This document shows, piece by piece, positions 1-8,576 of a stretch of 64,000 nucleotides of DNA. The notes under the pieces were generated by a model. That model did no database searches, was not told where the DNA came from, and saw only the letters and a program-made list of their open reading frames with translations. A program made the position numbers and the translations under genes. Every line of letters starts with the position of its first letter. Positions within the stretch are counted from its first letter, which is position 1. This DNA is from JBFLYN01 sp040756655 (GTDB taxonomy: Bacteria > Bacillota > Sulfobacillia > UBA8153): NCBI GenBank assembly GCA_040756655.1, contig JBFLYN010000002.1, forward strand, positions 1 through 64,000, in the 5' to 3' direction.

Positions 1-333
1 CTATCCTTCTTCTGGTCTGCCACCCCTACCGACTCTTATTACCTCAAGCCAAGCCTCAACTAGCTTGCTCTACAGACAACCTGCTCTTCCTGTCTCCACC
101 GTAAAAACTCACTTTGACGGGGACCTGGGCCTGCAAATTACCCTGCAGAACACGCTGCAAGTCCCGGAAGAATGCACCAGTCTCTTGAAGAACACCTACA
201 GGATCCGTAGCCTCTCGTCCTTCTTCTCCCGTATGCCACCTGCAACTACCTTGCTCTAACTTCCTGACCGTGGCTGCAGGTACCTCCCCGGGGGATAGTG
301 TTCCGGGTCTGATTGTGGCAAGAGCTCACGGCC
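1..333. other. no intact gene recognised
   Basis: Short open frames here lack ribosome binding sites and do not resemble known proteins. The minus strand carries short stop-interrupted stretches, so this may be decayed coding sequence, but I cannot name it. Confidence 0.4.
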
Positions 334-571
334 TCAGTGTCCTCCAGATGGCAGGTTGATCTCCAAAGCCGCAAAACCGGCCAGTTCCAGCGCTTGGCCA
401 ATGATGCCAGCACTGGTGATTTCGGGCAAGTGCCTGACTTTAACCCGTCTTATCCTGGTCCACCTCCACACCACGCACTCCAGCTAGCTGGTTGAGGGCA
501 GCCTGGATGCTCTCTTCACCGTGCAGGACTTCCCTATGGCCGCCGACGGCGTAGTAAGTCTCCCTGATCAC
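334..571 (-). pseudogene. decayed heavy-metal-associated-like domain protein
   Basis: A GTG at 569-571 follows a GGGGTGA-type ribosome binding site and opens a frame that reads up to GVRGVEVDQDKT, then meets TAA near 455. The neighbouring frame continues directly with VKVRHLPEITSAGIIGQALE and ends at TGA 334-336. Joined, the roughly 79 residues have the beta-alpha-beta-beta-alpha-beta rhythm of HMA (CopZ-like) domains, with AL..L.GV..VEVD and I..ALE.AGF.A. The usual CxxC copper site is absent; HGEES sits near that position. One single-base frameshift explains the break. The family assignment is inference from pattern; sequencing error is the alternative to a true pseudogene. Confidence 0.45.
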
Positions 572-660
572 ACGTGCTCACCCCAGGCCCTAGTGTCCCC
601 CGGGGTGCGAGCAGGAAAACCAAGACCGCACGGCAAAGCGATGCTCCGGAGGGAAGCTGT

Positions 661-1056
661 ATGTTCGGCCCGAGTACCTACCAGACGCACCGCCATTACC
701 AGGTGTTGTTGGCCGCAGCCCTGAGGGAACTCAAGTCCACCGGCCACGTAATCATCAGTGCCAACCTGGGACGATATGTGCCGCCCCAGCGCGTCCAGGG
801 CTACTTGCCCGATGCCTGGGTAAAGGCGGCCCCGGGAGGCACGCCATTTCCGGTGATGGTGACCCTGGAACTGGACCAGCGGCGAACGTTCGATCGTCTG
901 GATGTCCTGGCCGGGCTCGGCCGCGTGATCCTTGTAGTGCCGGAGAAACTGCAGCAGGAAGCCAAGAAGATGGTACCGCTGATTACCCGTCACCACCTCG
1001 CCGTATCCATCTGGGCCTTTGACTATTGTACAGGGGGGAATGCCCGTGAAAATTGA
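661..1056 (+). CDS. hypothetical protein (131 aa)
   Basis: Unrecognised soluble protein. The ATG at 661 is preceded by GGAGGG at good spacing, which is why the longer upstream extension is discarded. The centre has alternating beta/alpha character (VMVTLELDQRR, then RVILVVPEKL), loosely like a small nuclease-type fold, but no catalytic signature can be named. Its 3' end overlaps the next gene by 17 bases, so the two are probably translationally coupled. It heads a run of four to five small plus-strand genes. Confidence 0.6.
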   Translation: MFGPSTYQTHRHYQVLLAAALRELKSTGHVIISANLGRYVPPQRVQGYLPDAWVKAAPGGTPFPVMVTLELDQRRTFDRLDVLAGLGRVILVVPEKLQQEAKKMVPLITRHHLAVSIWAFDYCTGGNAREN

Positions 1057-1435
1057 CTTGACCAGCGTCTTTGTGGACGACCAGGCAAAAGCCCTCAGGT
1101 TCTACACGGAAGTCCTGGGCTTTGTGAAGAAGGTGGACATCCCGGCCGTCAGGTGGATCACGGTGGTCTCGCCTGAAGACCCGGACGGAACCCAGGTTTT
1201 GCTGGAACCCAACGAAAACCCGGCTGCCCGGGCGTACCAGGAAGCCATCTACTCCCAGGGCATACCGGCCACGTCCTTTGGCGTTGACGACATACGCGGG
1301 GAATGCGAACGGTTGGTGAAGGCGGGCGTTACGTTCATAGTGAAACCCACTGAGACCACGGGTGCACTTATTGCCGTGTTCGACGACACGTGCGGTAATC
1401 TCATACAGCTCCACCAGGTCACAGCGGGACCGTAG
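1040..1435 (+). CDS. VOC-family (glyoxalase/bleomycin-resistance) protein
   Basis: A 131-aa single-domain vicinal oxygen chelate protein. It starts with the typical DLTSVFVDDQAKALRFYTEV segment, contains the second beta-alpha-beta half (VLLEPNENPAAR, then FGVDDIRGECERLVKAGV) and ends with the family hallmark DTCGNLIQL, where proteins of this fold often carry a metal-binding residue. Known members include glyoxalase I, dioxygenases and drug-binding proteins; the substrate here cannot be deduced. The ATG at 1040 is preferred over 1019 because homologues begin just before the KIDLTSVFV strand. It overlaps the upstream gene. Confidence 0.85.
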   Translation: MPVKIDLTSVFVDDQAKALRFYTEVLGFVKKVDIPAVRWITVVSPEDPDGTQVLLEPNENPAARAYQEAIYSQGIPATSFGVDDIRGECERLVKAGVTFIVKPTETTGALIAVFDDTCGNLIQLHQVTAGP

Positions 1436-1506
1436 ACCGTGCGGGCACCTCAGGCGCTGCATGTCGGTTTGTGGTTTCGACGCTTCCTGAAAGGAGCGAG
1501 CAACCA

Positions 1507-1842
1507 GTGCCCAGTGATGATCAAGAGCGTGTAAGCAGGCTGGTGATGGCATACGGGCTTGAGGCACCGGTGGCCGAGCGCCTGCTGGACCTACTTTCCG
1601 AGCTCGGGGAGGCAGCCAAGGAGGTGCTCCGTGGCAGCTCCTATGGCAGGCAGCAGTTGCAGCTGGGCTGCAACTGGTCAGGAGAACTCGGTGACCTTTA
1701 CTTCTCCCTTCTCTGCCTGGCCAACTCCACCGGAGTGGACCTCTCGGCCAGCCTGACAGGGGCTATGGCCAAGTATGAAGCCCGCATAGCAGGACGAGGC
1801 AGCCCGGATTCTAAAGGTTCCCGCCAGTCAAGGCATCCGTGA
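1507..1842 (+). CDS. MazG-like nucleotide pyrophosphohydrolase-type protein
   Basis: A 111-aa helical protein with LLSELGEAAKEVL followed by ELGDLYFSLLCLAN. This is the ExxE...ExxD pattern that binds Mg2+ in MazG/dCTPase-type all-alpha NTP pyrophosphohydrolases, which remove non-canonical nucleoside triphosphates. The first helix reads E-L-G-E-A, so two acidic ligands are visible there. The start is GTG 1507, eight to nine bases after GAAAGGAG; the frame is open back to 1471 but that start lacks a site. The C-terminal tail is charged and probably unstructured. Exact substrate unknown. Confidence 0.75.
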   Translation: MPSDDQERVSRLVMAYGLEAPVAERLLDLLSELGEAAKEVLRGSSYGRQQLQLGCNWSGELGDLYFSLLCLANSTGVDLSASLTGAMAKYEARIAGRGSPDSKGSRQSRHP

Positions 1843-1907
1843 GCCGGCCAAACCCGGGTCTCAAGGGAATACCGGGCCCGGATGATCTCCCGCGGAGGTG
1901 TGAGAAC

Positions 1908-2417
1908 ATGGTGGATTTCGCCCGGTTGGAACCGAAGCTCCTGTCTGAGCTCCTGGAGGATGCAGCCAAGCTCTGGCTGGCCCATGATGGACTCTGGTTC
2001 CAGGCAGTGGAATCGGCGTTTGGAATGGAAGCGGCCATCCGCCTGGATGAGGAGGCCATGGGCCGATTTACCGTCATCGAGGCCAACCGCATCAAACAGC
2101 GCTGGGGCCTTGCCGACGGAAGTGGCCTGGACGGACTGGCGTTTGCTCTCCAGTACCGGCTCTATGCCCATATCAACCGGCAGGAACTGGAGAGAGTTGA
2201 CGAGCACACCCTGGTCTTGAAGATGGTTGAGTGCCGGGTGCAGAACGCCAGGCAGCGCAAGGGAATGGCACCGTTTCCCTGCAAGTCGGTGGGAACCATA
2301 GAGTATCGCGAGTTCGCCCGGGTCATCGACCCGGCCATCAGCACCGAGTGCCTGGGGTGCCCGCCCGATTCCACCGGATCGGAGTTTTGGTGCGCCTGGA
2401 AGTTCACCAAAGCGTAG
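1908..2417 (+). CDS. DUF6125-like protein
   Basis: A 169-aa protein resembling the DUF6125 family of anaerobes: an N-terminal helical segment (LLEDAAKLWLAHDGLWFQAVE), IRLDEEAMGRFTVIEA, a basic ARQRKGM turn and a cysteine-containing C-terminal core (STECLGCPPD, then FWCAWKF). Function is not established for this family. The start at 1908 is supported by GGAGGTG seven bases upstream; the frame is open to 1839 without a better site. It lies 65 bases after the MazG-like gene and 30 before the next, so one transcript is likely. Confidence 0.65.
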   Translation: MVDFARLEPKLLSELLEDAAKLWLAHDGLWFQAVESAFGMEAAIRLDEEAMGRFTVIEANRIKQRWGLADGSGLDGLAFALQYRLYAHINRQELERVDEHTLVLKMVECRVQNARQRKGMAPFPCKSVGTIEYREFARVIDPAISTECLGCPPDSTGSEFWCAWKFTKA

Positions 2418-2447
2418 AAAACCAGCCGCTAGCGGGAGGTATGGCTT

Positions 2448-2897
2448 GTGTGCCAGCTATACACCGGCGCCAGAACAACGAAGCTCCGCAAGGAACCCCA
2501 CGCCGACGGGGAAGTGGTGGGTGAGCTTCCCCAGGGAACTCCTGTGGATCTTGTGCAAAGGGGAGAGCGGTTCTCTCTCGTCACGGCCAGGCATCCCGAG
2601 CTTGGCCAGATTTCAGGATATGCTCACAACAGCTTTCTGCAAGGCGCTGCTCCTCCCCGGGCGCTGGAGAAATCCCCTAAACCCGAGGTACGATGCCGGG
2701 CCTGTGGCGGCACTGAGTGGAGCACTGTACCTACTCACCACCGCAAGCCAGCTGACTTTGGGTCCATTCCCTATGCCGTACTGGGGCTACTCCATTCCGT
2801 TCAGATCAAGGCCAGGATATGCATGGCCTGCGGTCTCGTGGAGCCATGCCTGGACGGTGAAGGCCTGGAAATGCTAAGAGCCCACCTACGCTCTTGA
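2448..2897 (+). CDS. SH3-like and zinc-ribbon protein
   Basis: A 149-aa protein of two parts. Residues about 1-65 look like a bacterial SH3 domain (TKLRKEPHADGEVVGELPQG, then VDLVQRGERFSLV). After a proline-rich linker comes CRACGG and, about 45 residues later, CMACGL, a CxxC...CxxC zinc ribbon. No signal peptide is visible, so it is probably cytoplasmic. The GTG start is preceded by GGGAGG. Function unknown; the pairing suggests a binding or adaptor protein. Last gene of the small-gene run. Confidence 0.65.
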   Translation: MCQLYTGARTTKLRKEPHADGEVVGELPQGTPVDLVQRGERFSLVTARHPELGQISGYAHNSFLQGAAPPRALEKSPKPEVRCRACGGTEWSTVPTHHRKPADFGSIPYAVLGLLHSVQIKARICMACGLVEPCLDGEGLEMLRAHLRS

Positions 2898-3132
2898 CTC
2901 GGTGACCCAGGCCCCGGGGAGATGTCTGCCGATGTACCCCAGGCAGGATCAGGACGTGCCGAGGATTCCACTGGATTTGGCGGTGCCCGGAGGTCCTCAG
3001 CCTGCCGGCTAATGAGTCCATGTATCTCCCTATCTAGGAGAGTGCTGAAGAGTATATTTTGTATGATGAATTCTTTCATTGGGGTATCCGCTTGACTCAG
3101 GTTAATACTATACTATTTTTATGTTACTAAAA

Positions 3133-3303
3133 TTTTGTACTTTTGCTCCCAGAGTTACCCAGTAAGTCGGTGGCAGACTACTTCCACGCTGGCTCTGCCG
3201 GCAGACGTCTCCCAGGGTTGGTGGTGGCTGGTCCGTATCCCGGGAAGCCAGTAGGCTACCTGGAGCTGGTACTCATCGCCTGCACGTTGGCTGAGACGCA
3301 ACG
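3133..3303 (-). mobile_element. 3' fragment of a DDE transposase IS, internally rearranged
   Basis: Shares a long near-identical stretch with 20079-20265, from TTTTGTACTTT and the C-terminal codons for ..VEVVCHRLTG to the GGGAAGCCAGTAG segment. Relative to that copy it has lost an internal block (the codons for the HAQLLFVRWLYAQFEKG stretch) and the 49 bases at 3255-3303 are inverted (46 of 49 match the reverse complement of 20264-20312). It fuses in frame to the ISAs1-like fragment that follows. Confidence 0.75.
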
Positions 3304-4163
3304 AGTGACGACGACACCCCAGGCGTTGGAGGATCTCCTGATCCTGATCCGCTGCCCATTCGCCGATGGCGGTGTAGCTGCGATGACCACAAAGCACGGC
3401 ACAGATCGCTACGGTCAGAATGGATACCTGACGATGGCGGATGCCCCGGGGCCGGCGTGGGTCCGGTAGCTTTCGGAGGTAGTCGAGGAGGCTGCCTGCT
3501 TTCCCAATCTTGACGGTATTGAGATCCAAGCGGATGCCCCCCTTTCCTTGTAGGATGGGAGCGGTGAACAGCGCCGTTAGCAGGGCCCGTGCCCGGCAGT
3601 GCAACGGACGCACCCAGACGGCTTTGGGTTGGCCATGATGATAGTAGCGGCTACTACTACGACCAAAGCCGCGCGTCTGGCCGAGGGGTAGCCAGTTGGC
3701 GGCCCGGTAACAGGTGCCTTGGAAGCGGCTGGCATCCACAAAGGTCTCTGCCAAGACCACCGGATGAATCGCTACTCAACCGGCGCAGATTCAGCGCCAG
3801 GCACTGGGAGGCAAGATTGGGCTGGTGCACGTGGGGTAAGATCAGGAAACGCTGGTTGTTAACTAGAAATTTGAGCCTGCGCCATTGCTGTGCGGGGGAC
3901 CATCCGATCTATTGGTCACGAGCTGCACACTTAACTGCGGCGCTCGCCCAGCCGAGCAGGGCCACCCACTCGCCTTCCAGCAGGGCCAAGTACTTGAGCG
4001 ACTCACCGACCAGACGCTCAAACCCGAGGTAGTGATGAGTCGCCATGAGCGTATCCCAGGTGGGTTCCTCGCCGGGTCGGATCGGGCGCACTACCAATGA
4101 ATTTAGGGCGGAGGTACTCATATACCCATGATAAACTATGTCTGCGCGAAAAGCCACCCCCAA
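3304..4163 (-). pseudogene. broken ISAs1-type transposase joined to a DUF4338 domain
   Basis: Reading from 4163 down, the first piece (84 aa) matches the start of DUF4338 (DruA-type) proteins, with IRPGEEPTWDTLMATHHYLG and YLALLEGEWVALLGWASAA. After a frameshift near 3910 the reading continues with the DUF4338 end (AETFVDASRFQGTCYRAANW) and then an ISAs1/H-repeat N-terminus (LLDYLRKLPDPRRPRGIRH, GEWAADQDQEILQRLG). The DDE catalytic core is missing, replaced by the IS fragment at 3133-3303. A DUF4338-ISAs1 arrangement is found in some mobile elements; here it is certainly non-functional. Confidence 0.75.
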
Positions 4164-4233
4164 ATTCTTTGCCCTGGTTAGCTCGGTATCCCATTAGACT
4201 TTGACGGAACCCTGAAAGATAGGTAAAAAGGAA

Positions 4234-4262
4234 TTGCATTTTAGAAGGCGTACAGGTAGAAT
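4234..4262 (+). promoter_or_regulatory. sigma-A-type promoter for purEK operon
   Basis: TTGCAT (4234-4239), a 17-base spacer and TAGAAT (4257-4262) in an AT-rich gap just upstream of purE. Predicted transcription start is near 4269, about 54 bases before the purE GTG. Confidence 0.65.
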
Positions 4263-4322
4263 TTAGTTTAGTACACTTACAAATGCCCGTCATCGGCCAT
4301 CGGCGTGAAAGGAGATCGTCTC

Positions 4323-4811
4323 GTGCAAGCGATCGTTGCGGTAATTATGGGTAGCCGGACGGATTGGGAAGTGATGAAAGAAGCGTGTCTGGTGCTGGAT
4401 GAACTGGGCATTGGTTACGAAAAAAGCCTGGTTTCCGCCCACCGTACCCCGGACTGGCTGTTCAGCTTCGCCGAATCCGCCGCCGGCAGAGGGATCAAAG
4501 TGATTATCGCCGGGGCCGGGGGAGCCGCTCACCTGCCCGGCATGGTTGCAGCCAAGACTATACTCCCTGTAATCGGCGTCCCTATACCGGCCATCCACCT
4601 GCAGGGGCTTGACTCCCTGCTTTCCATCGTGCAGATGCCCGCTGGGGTACCCGTAGCCACCGTGGCTATCGGTACACCCGGGGCGAAAAACGCCGCCCTC
4701 CTCGCCGCGCAGATCCTAGCCCTCGAAGATGAGTCGCTAAAACATAAGTTGGTTTTACGCCGGGAAGAATCGGCCGGTCAGGTTTTAAAGGGAGGAACGC
4801 AGCTATTTTAG
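4323..4811 (+). CDS. purE: N5-carboxyaminoimidazole ribonucleotide mutase
   Basis: Class I PurE (162 aa) converts N5-CAIR, made by PurK, to CAIR in purine synthesis. Visible signatures are GSRTDWEVMKEA (phosphate-binding GSxSDW), the catalytic SAHRTPD loop and the glycine-rich AGAGGAAHLPGMVAAKT. Length is normal. The start is taken at GTG 4323, eight bases after GAAAGGAG; the in-frame GTG at 4305 lies upstream of that site. It heads an operon with purK and the oxidoreductase genes. Having purEK alone, away from other pur genes and beside a ferredoxin oxidoreductase, is unusual. Confidence 0.95.
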   Translation: MQAIVAVIMGSRTDWEVMKEACLVLDELGIGYEKSLVSAHRTPDWLFSFAESAAGRGIKVIIAGAGGAAHLPGMVAAKTILPVIGVPIPAIHLQGLDSLLSIVQMPAGVPVATVAIGTPGAKNAALLAAQILALEDESLKHKLVLRREESAGQVLKGGTQLF

Positions 4812-4819
4812 CGGAACGC

Positions 4820-5935
4820 GTGGTGCTTCCCGGCGAAACCATCGGCATCCTGGGCGGTGGGCAGTTGGGCCGGATGATCGCCATTGAGGCGAAGAAAATG
4901 GGTTATTCAGTTATCTGCTTAGACCCGACCCCGAACTCTCCTTGCGGCCAGGTTGCCGACGATCAGATTGTCGCCGGGTTTAATGACTTGGAAGCGGCGA
5001 TCCGGCTGGCGGAAAGGTCGGCGCTGGTGCTTTATGAGTTTGAAAATATCGATGCGGGAGTTGTGCGGGAACTGGAGAAGCGCTACCGGTTGCCCCAGAA
5101 GAGCCGGATCCTTTCGATAACCCAGAACCGATTCCTGGAAAAGACTGAACTTCACCGGACGGGGTTCCCGGTAGCGCCGTTTAAGGTGATCCGCAACGAG
5201 GGCGAGCTCAGCCAGGCTGTAGAAGAGCTGGGTTTCCCCTGTATGCTCAAGGTGTCGCGGGGCGGCTACGACGGCAAGGGCCAGCTGGCCATCCACGGCC
5301 CCGGGGCTCTGCCCGCCGCGCTAGAGCAGGTTCAGAGCTCAAACCAGGAATGGGTTTTGGAAAAGATGATCTCCTTTACCCACGAGTGTTCGGCGATCGT
5401 CGCCCGAAATAGAGCGGGGGCAACGACCGTCTTTCCGGTGGCCGAGAACATCCACCGGGACAACATCCTCTTTATGAGTATCGTCCCCGCACGGATACCC
5501 CCGGAGATGGAGACAGCGGCCGAAGAGGCGGCCCTGGAGATTGCCAAAGCGCTCGATATAGTCGGTCTTCTGGCGGTGGAGTTTTTCCTCACCGCGGAAG
5601 GGCTGTTGGTGAACGAGTTGGCACCAAGGCCCCATAACTCCGGCCATTATACTTTTGATGCCTGTTACACCTCTCAATTTGAACAGCTGATCCGGGCTCT
5701 CTGCGGTCTTCCCTTCGGTTCCCCCGACCTGTTAACCCCCGTGGTAATGGTGAATATTTTGGGCAAACATCTCGCGCAAGTATTGCAGGAGATACCTCAC
5801 CTCCCTCCCGACACCAAACTTCACCTATACGGAAAACGGGGCGACGCTTCTCCGAATCGAAAAATGGGCCACTTGACCATCAGGGCCGAGTTTCCGGACG
5901 AGGTTGTCCACTGGGCAAATAAGTTTTTTATCTAG
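4820..5935 (+). CDS. purK: N5-carboxyaminoimidazole ribonucleotide synthase
   Basis: ATP-grasp enzyme (371 aa) that carboxylates AIR with bicarbonate and ATP. N-terminal GILGGGQLGRM, ATP-grasp lysine segment FPCMLKVSRGGYDGKGQ, and the metal-binding/active-site VNELAPRPHNSGHYT near residue 260 are all present. It begins eight bases after purE. The GGGAGG at 4790-4795 lies 24 bases from GTG 4820 but nine from an in-frame ATT at 4805, so initiation at ATT (adding five residues) is possible. PurK supplies the substrate of PurE. Confidence 0.93.
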   Translation: MVLPGETIGILGGGQLGRMIAIEAKKMGYSVICLDPTPNSPCGQVADDQIVAGFNDLEAAIRLAERSALVLYEFENIDAGVVRELEKRYRLPQKSRILSITQNRFLEKTELHRTGFPVAPFKVIRNEGELSQAVEELGFPCMLKVSRGGYDGKGQLAIHGPGALPAALEQVQSSNQEWVLEKMISFTHECSAIVARNRAGATTVFPVAENIHRDNILFMSIVPARIPPEMETAAEEAALEIAKALDIVGLLAVEFFLTAEGLLVNELAPRPHNSGHYTFDACYTSQFEQLIRALCGLPFGSPDLLTPVVMVNILGKHLAQVLQEIPHLPPDTKLHLYGKRGDASPNRKMGHLTIRAEFPDEVVHWANKFFI

Positions 5936-5995
5936 CACAAGCGCTAAGCGTATTTGATCCCAGATAGAGAATTTACAACGCAGGAGGAGTGCAAT

Positions 5996-6583
5996 ATGGC
6001 GATACCGCAATACCGAGTTTTGCCCGGGCCCGAAGGCTACCTGCCCCCGGCTGCCGCCAGCATGGGCGTGGCCCTTCCCGGTAAAAAGGGCGAAGCCTTA
6101 GTGGAAGGAGCCATCGTCTCCCAGGCAGAAGCCATGGAGAAGGCGGCAGAAAAATTGCTTTCGGCAAAAAAACCTTACCTTTTTCCGGGACCGCTCTTGC
6201 TTTGGAACTGGAAGGAGGGAGTGGCGGAGAAGGCGCGGGCAATAATCGAGCTGGCCAGAGCAGCGAACGCCGGGATCATTCCCATGCCTGATTACCGCCC
6301 GAAGTACCCTATGATCAACCCCGCCGTGGAGATCAACCCGAACCACCCCAACTTAACCATTTGGCATAATAGGATCGACGTCTGTGTCTTTGTCGGCGTC
6401 CACTGCCACTACGCCAACGTCGCCCTGAAAATAATCAGGGGAGGCACCGATTGTTACACCATCGCCCTCTGCGCCGAGATGGGGCACGAAGACGCCATGA
6501 TCTCCTTCCGGGAGATGGGGTTGGCAGAAATAAAGCGGCTGACAGAGGTAATCATCCGCAAAAAAGGGGAGTGCCGGCAGTGA
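5996..6583 (+). CDS. carbon monoxide dehydrogenase subunit-like protein
   Basis: A 195-aa protein resembling the epsilon/CdhB-type CO dehydrogenase subunit family, which has a Rossmann-like (DHS-type) fold. Residues about 40-90 contain the helix and strand preceding PMPDYRPKYPMINPAVEI; DVCVFVGVHCHYANVALKII is the central strand-helix typical of the family, and CAEMGHEDAMISFREM follows. No CODH catalytic subunit is nearby. It starts at ATG 5996 after AGGAGGAG, 60 bases behind purK, and overlaps the next gene by four bases. It is therefore probably an accessory subunit of the oxidoreductase encoded downstream; that role is inference. Confidence 0.65.
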   Translation: MAIPQYRVLPGPEGYLPPAAASMGVALPGKKGEALVEGAIVSQAEAMEKAAEKLLSAKKPYLFPGPLLLWNWKEGVAEKARAIIELARAANAGIIPMPDYRPKYPMINPAVEINPNHPNLTIWHNRIDVCVFVGVHCHYANVALKIIRGGTDCYTIALCAEMGHEDAMISFREMGLAEIKRLTEVIIRKKGECRQ

Positions 6584-7722
6584 TTGCGCAAAAAGTGGTC
6601 GACCCGGAATACCTGTTTTTCCAGAGCGAAAGAAGCAAACTCTTTATCACCGGCAGCGAAGCCGTCGGCGAAGCAATCAAGCGGGCCAACGTGGATCTGG
6701 CCATCGCTTACCCGATCACCCCCCAGTCGGAGAGCATGCACCTGGTGGGCGACCTATACGCGGAGGGTTACCTGAAAGACTATTTCCGCGGAGAAAACGA
6801 GTTTTCGGTCATGTCAGCAGTGGCCGGAGCATCCATGGGCGGGGTGCGCGTTTTTACCGCCACCGGCGGGCCGGGAACCCTGCGCGCTTTTGAAATGTTT
6901 CCCACCTGGGCCGGCGCCCGGCTGCCGGTTGTTTGCGCCTTTCTCACCCGGGGCGTAAACTCGCCGCTCACCATCCAGCCCGACACCATCGAGATGGCCT
7001 ACATGCTGGACACGGGGATTATGATTTTCCACGCGGAAAATGCCCAGGATCTTTACGACATGATCTTGAAGGCTTTCGTCATCGCTGAAAGGCCCGAGGT
7101 GCATATCCCGGTGGGCGTTTGCGCCGACGGCTTTTTCGTCACCCATACCCGGGACGAAGTGGTAGTGGCCCCGGCGGAGCTGAAGTTGCCTCCTTATGAT
7201 CCGTACAGCTCTCCCGTGCCGGTCATGGATATGGAAAACGTGCCCTTCCGGCAGATGCGGGATCCCTTCGTCATGAAAAGCAACTTTATCAGCTACGCAG
7301 CCCACGCCTCCTGGCAGCAAGAGGTGTTGGCGGCGGCGGAAAGGGCCCGGCCGCATATCCAACACTACCTGAAAGGCCTGGTGGAGGCCGAAAATGCTGG
7401 GGCGGATATCCTTATCATCGCCTCGGGCACCGCCGTATCGCAAAGCCGGGAAGCGATGGCGGCGGCGGCGGCAGAAGGGATTGACGTAGGGCTGGTAAAA
7501 ATCAAGTGCCTCCGCCCGTTCCCCACAGAAGAGGTTAAAGCACTCACCGGTCAGTGCAAAGCGGTAATCGTCCCCGAACTTAACCGGGTCGGCTGGCTGG
7601 CCAGAGAAATCAAAGCCACCGTGGAGGACAATACCAAGGTAGTGGGGGGGCCGCGGGTTTTCGGCGGGATGACCATGCCTACGGAGATGATCCTGGAGGT
7701 AATTCGGAGGTGCTCTGCATGA
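6580..7722 (+). CDS. 2-oxoacid:ferredoxin oxidoreductase, alpha subunit
   Basis: PorA-like subunit (380 aa). The N-terminal pyrimidine-binding transketolase-like domain has the signatures AYPITPQSE and ENEFSVMSAVAGASMGGVRV, with FTATGGPGT after it; the C-terminal third (ADILIIASGTAVSQSREA, then VKIKCLRPFPTEEV) is the transketolase C-terminal domain. With the beta subunit it makes or consumes acyl-CoA, CO2 and reduced ferredoxin; substrate (pyruvate, 2-oxoisovalerate, oxalate or other) cannot be read from sequence. GTG 6580 forms a GTGA overlap with the preceding stop; the longer open frame upstream lacks support. Confidence 0.9.
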   Translation: MIAQKVVDPEYLFFQSERSKLFITGSEAVGEAIKRANVDLAIAYPITPQSESMHLVGDLYAEGYLKDYFRGENEFSVMSAVAGASMGGVRVFTATGGPGTLRAFEMFPTWAGARLPVVCAFLTRGVNSPLTIQPDTIEMAYMLDTGIMIFHAENAQDLYDMILKAFVIAERPEVHIPVGVCADGFFVTHTRDEVVVAPAELKLPPYDPYSSPVPVMDMENVPFRQMRDPFVMKSNFISYAAHASWQQEVLAAAERARPHIQHYLKGLVEAENAGADILIIASGTAVSQSREAMAAAAAEGIDVGLVKIKCLRPFPTEEVKALTGQCKAVIVPELNRVGWLAREIKATVEDNTKVVGGPRVFGGMTMPTEMILEVIRRCSA

Positions 7723-8576
7723 AGCGCAATCTTTGTCAAATATCCCCCGGTTTCGAGGAAGTCATGCCCGTCGAGTACCGGGAGCTGGTGGAAAGCGGTC
7801 CCTTCGGGAGAAACCTGGGGGTGGCCGACATGGGGACGTTTAAGGAACTCCTGGAGGAACACCCTCTTTGTGCCGGTTGCGGCCTCGCCCTTTCCCTGCG
7901 CCTGACCCTGGTCTCTTTGCCCAATCCAGAAGACACGATCATCGTCGGAGCCACAGGATGCAGCTCCCTGGCCTTCCCCCAGGCGGCGGTGCACAACATT
8001 CATTCTCTCTTCGGAAATCAGAACGCCGTGGCCACAGGATTGAAGAGAGCCCTTTCCATCCGCTTCCCCGACCGGGTTAAAGACGTGGTAGTCATCGCCG
8101 GAGACGGCGCCACCTGCGATATCGGCCTGGAAGCGGTGATGCACTCCTGGTTTAGGGGGGAAAAACTCACCACCATTATGCTGGACAACGAAGCCTATGC
8201 CAATACCGGGGGGCAGGAAAGCGGCATGAGCCAATTGGGAGCGGTCCTGAACATGGCTCCCAAGGGGAAAAAATTTGAAAAGGTTGATTTCCCGGAAGTG
8301 GCCCGGGCGGCTGGATGCGCCTACGTGGCGGTGGCGGCGCCTGCCCAGCCCAAGCGCCTGGAGCGGGCCGTACGCCGGGCAATTCTCATAGCCCGCGAGA
8401 TCGGCCCCACCTACGTGCAGCTGTTTACCCCCTGCCCAACCAATTACAAGTTCAAGCCCGGCGACACGCTGGCAGTAATCAGAGAGCGGGAAAAGCAAGG
8501 GATTTTTCGGCCGGAGGAATATTTATCACCGGAGGCCGCAGAGTACATTCAACAAGTAGAGGAGGCGCAGCGGTAA
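7719..8576 (+). CDS. 2-oxoacid:ferredoxin oxidoreductase, beta subunit (TPP-binding)
   Basis: PorB-like subunit (285 aa) carrying thiamine pyrophosphate. The TPP/Mg motif is intact: IAGDGATCDIG, with the asparagine at LDNEAYANTGG about 27 residues later. An N-terminal HPLCAGCGLAL supplies two of the four cysteines expected for the beta-subunit [4Fe-4S] cluster, with ATGCSS and the late FTPCPTNY giving the others. ATG 7719 overlaps the alpha stop as ATGA and follows GGAGGTG. It acts with the alpha, gamma and ferredoxin proteins encoded around it. Confidence 0.92.
   Translation: MKRNLCQISPGFEEVMPVEYRELVESGPFGRNLGVADMGTFKELLEEHPLCAGCGLALSLRLTLVSLPNPEDTIIVGATGCSSLAFPQAAVHNIHSLFGNQNAVATGLKRALSIRFPDRVKDVVVIAGDGATCDIGLEAVMHSWFRGEKLTTIMLDNEAYANTGGQESGMSQLGAVLNMAPKGKKFEKVDFPEVARAAGCAYVAVAAPAQPKRLERAVRRAILIAREIGPTYVQLFTPCPTNYKFKPGDTLAVIREREKQGIFRPEEYLSPEAAEYIQQVEEAQR

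Noticed and set aside
3095..3130. TTGACT plus AT-rich run as a promoter
   Set aside because: No -10 box at suitable spacing and no intact gene downstream on that strand.
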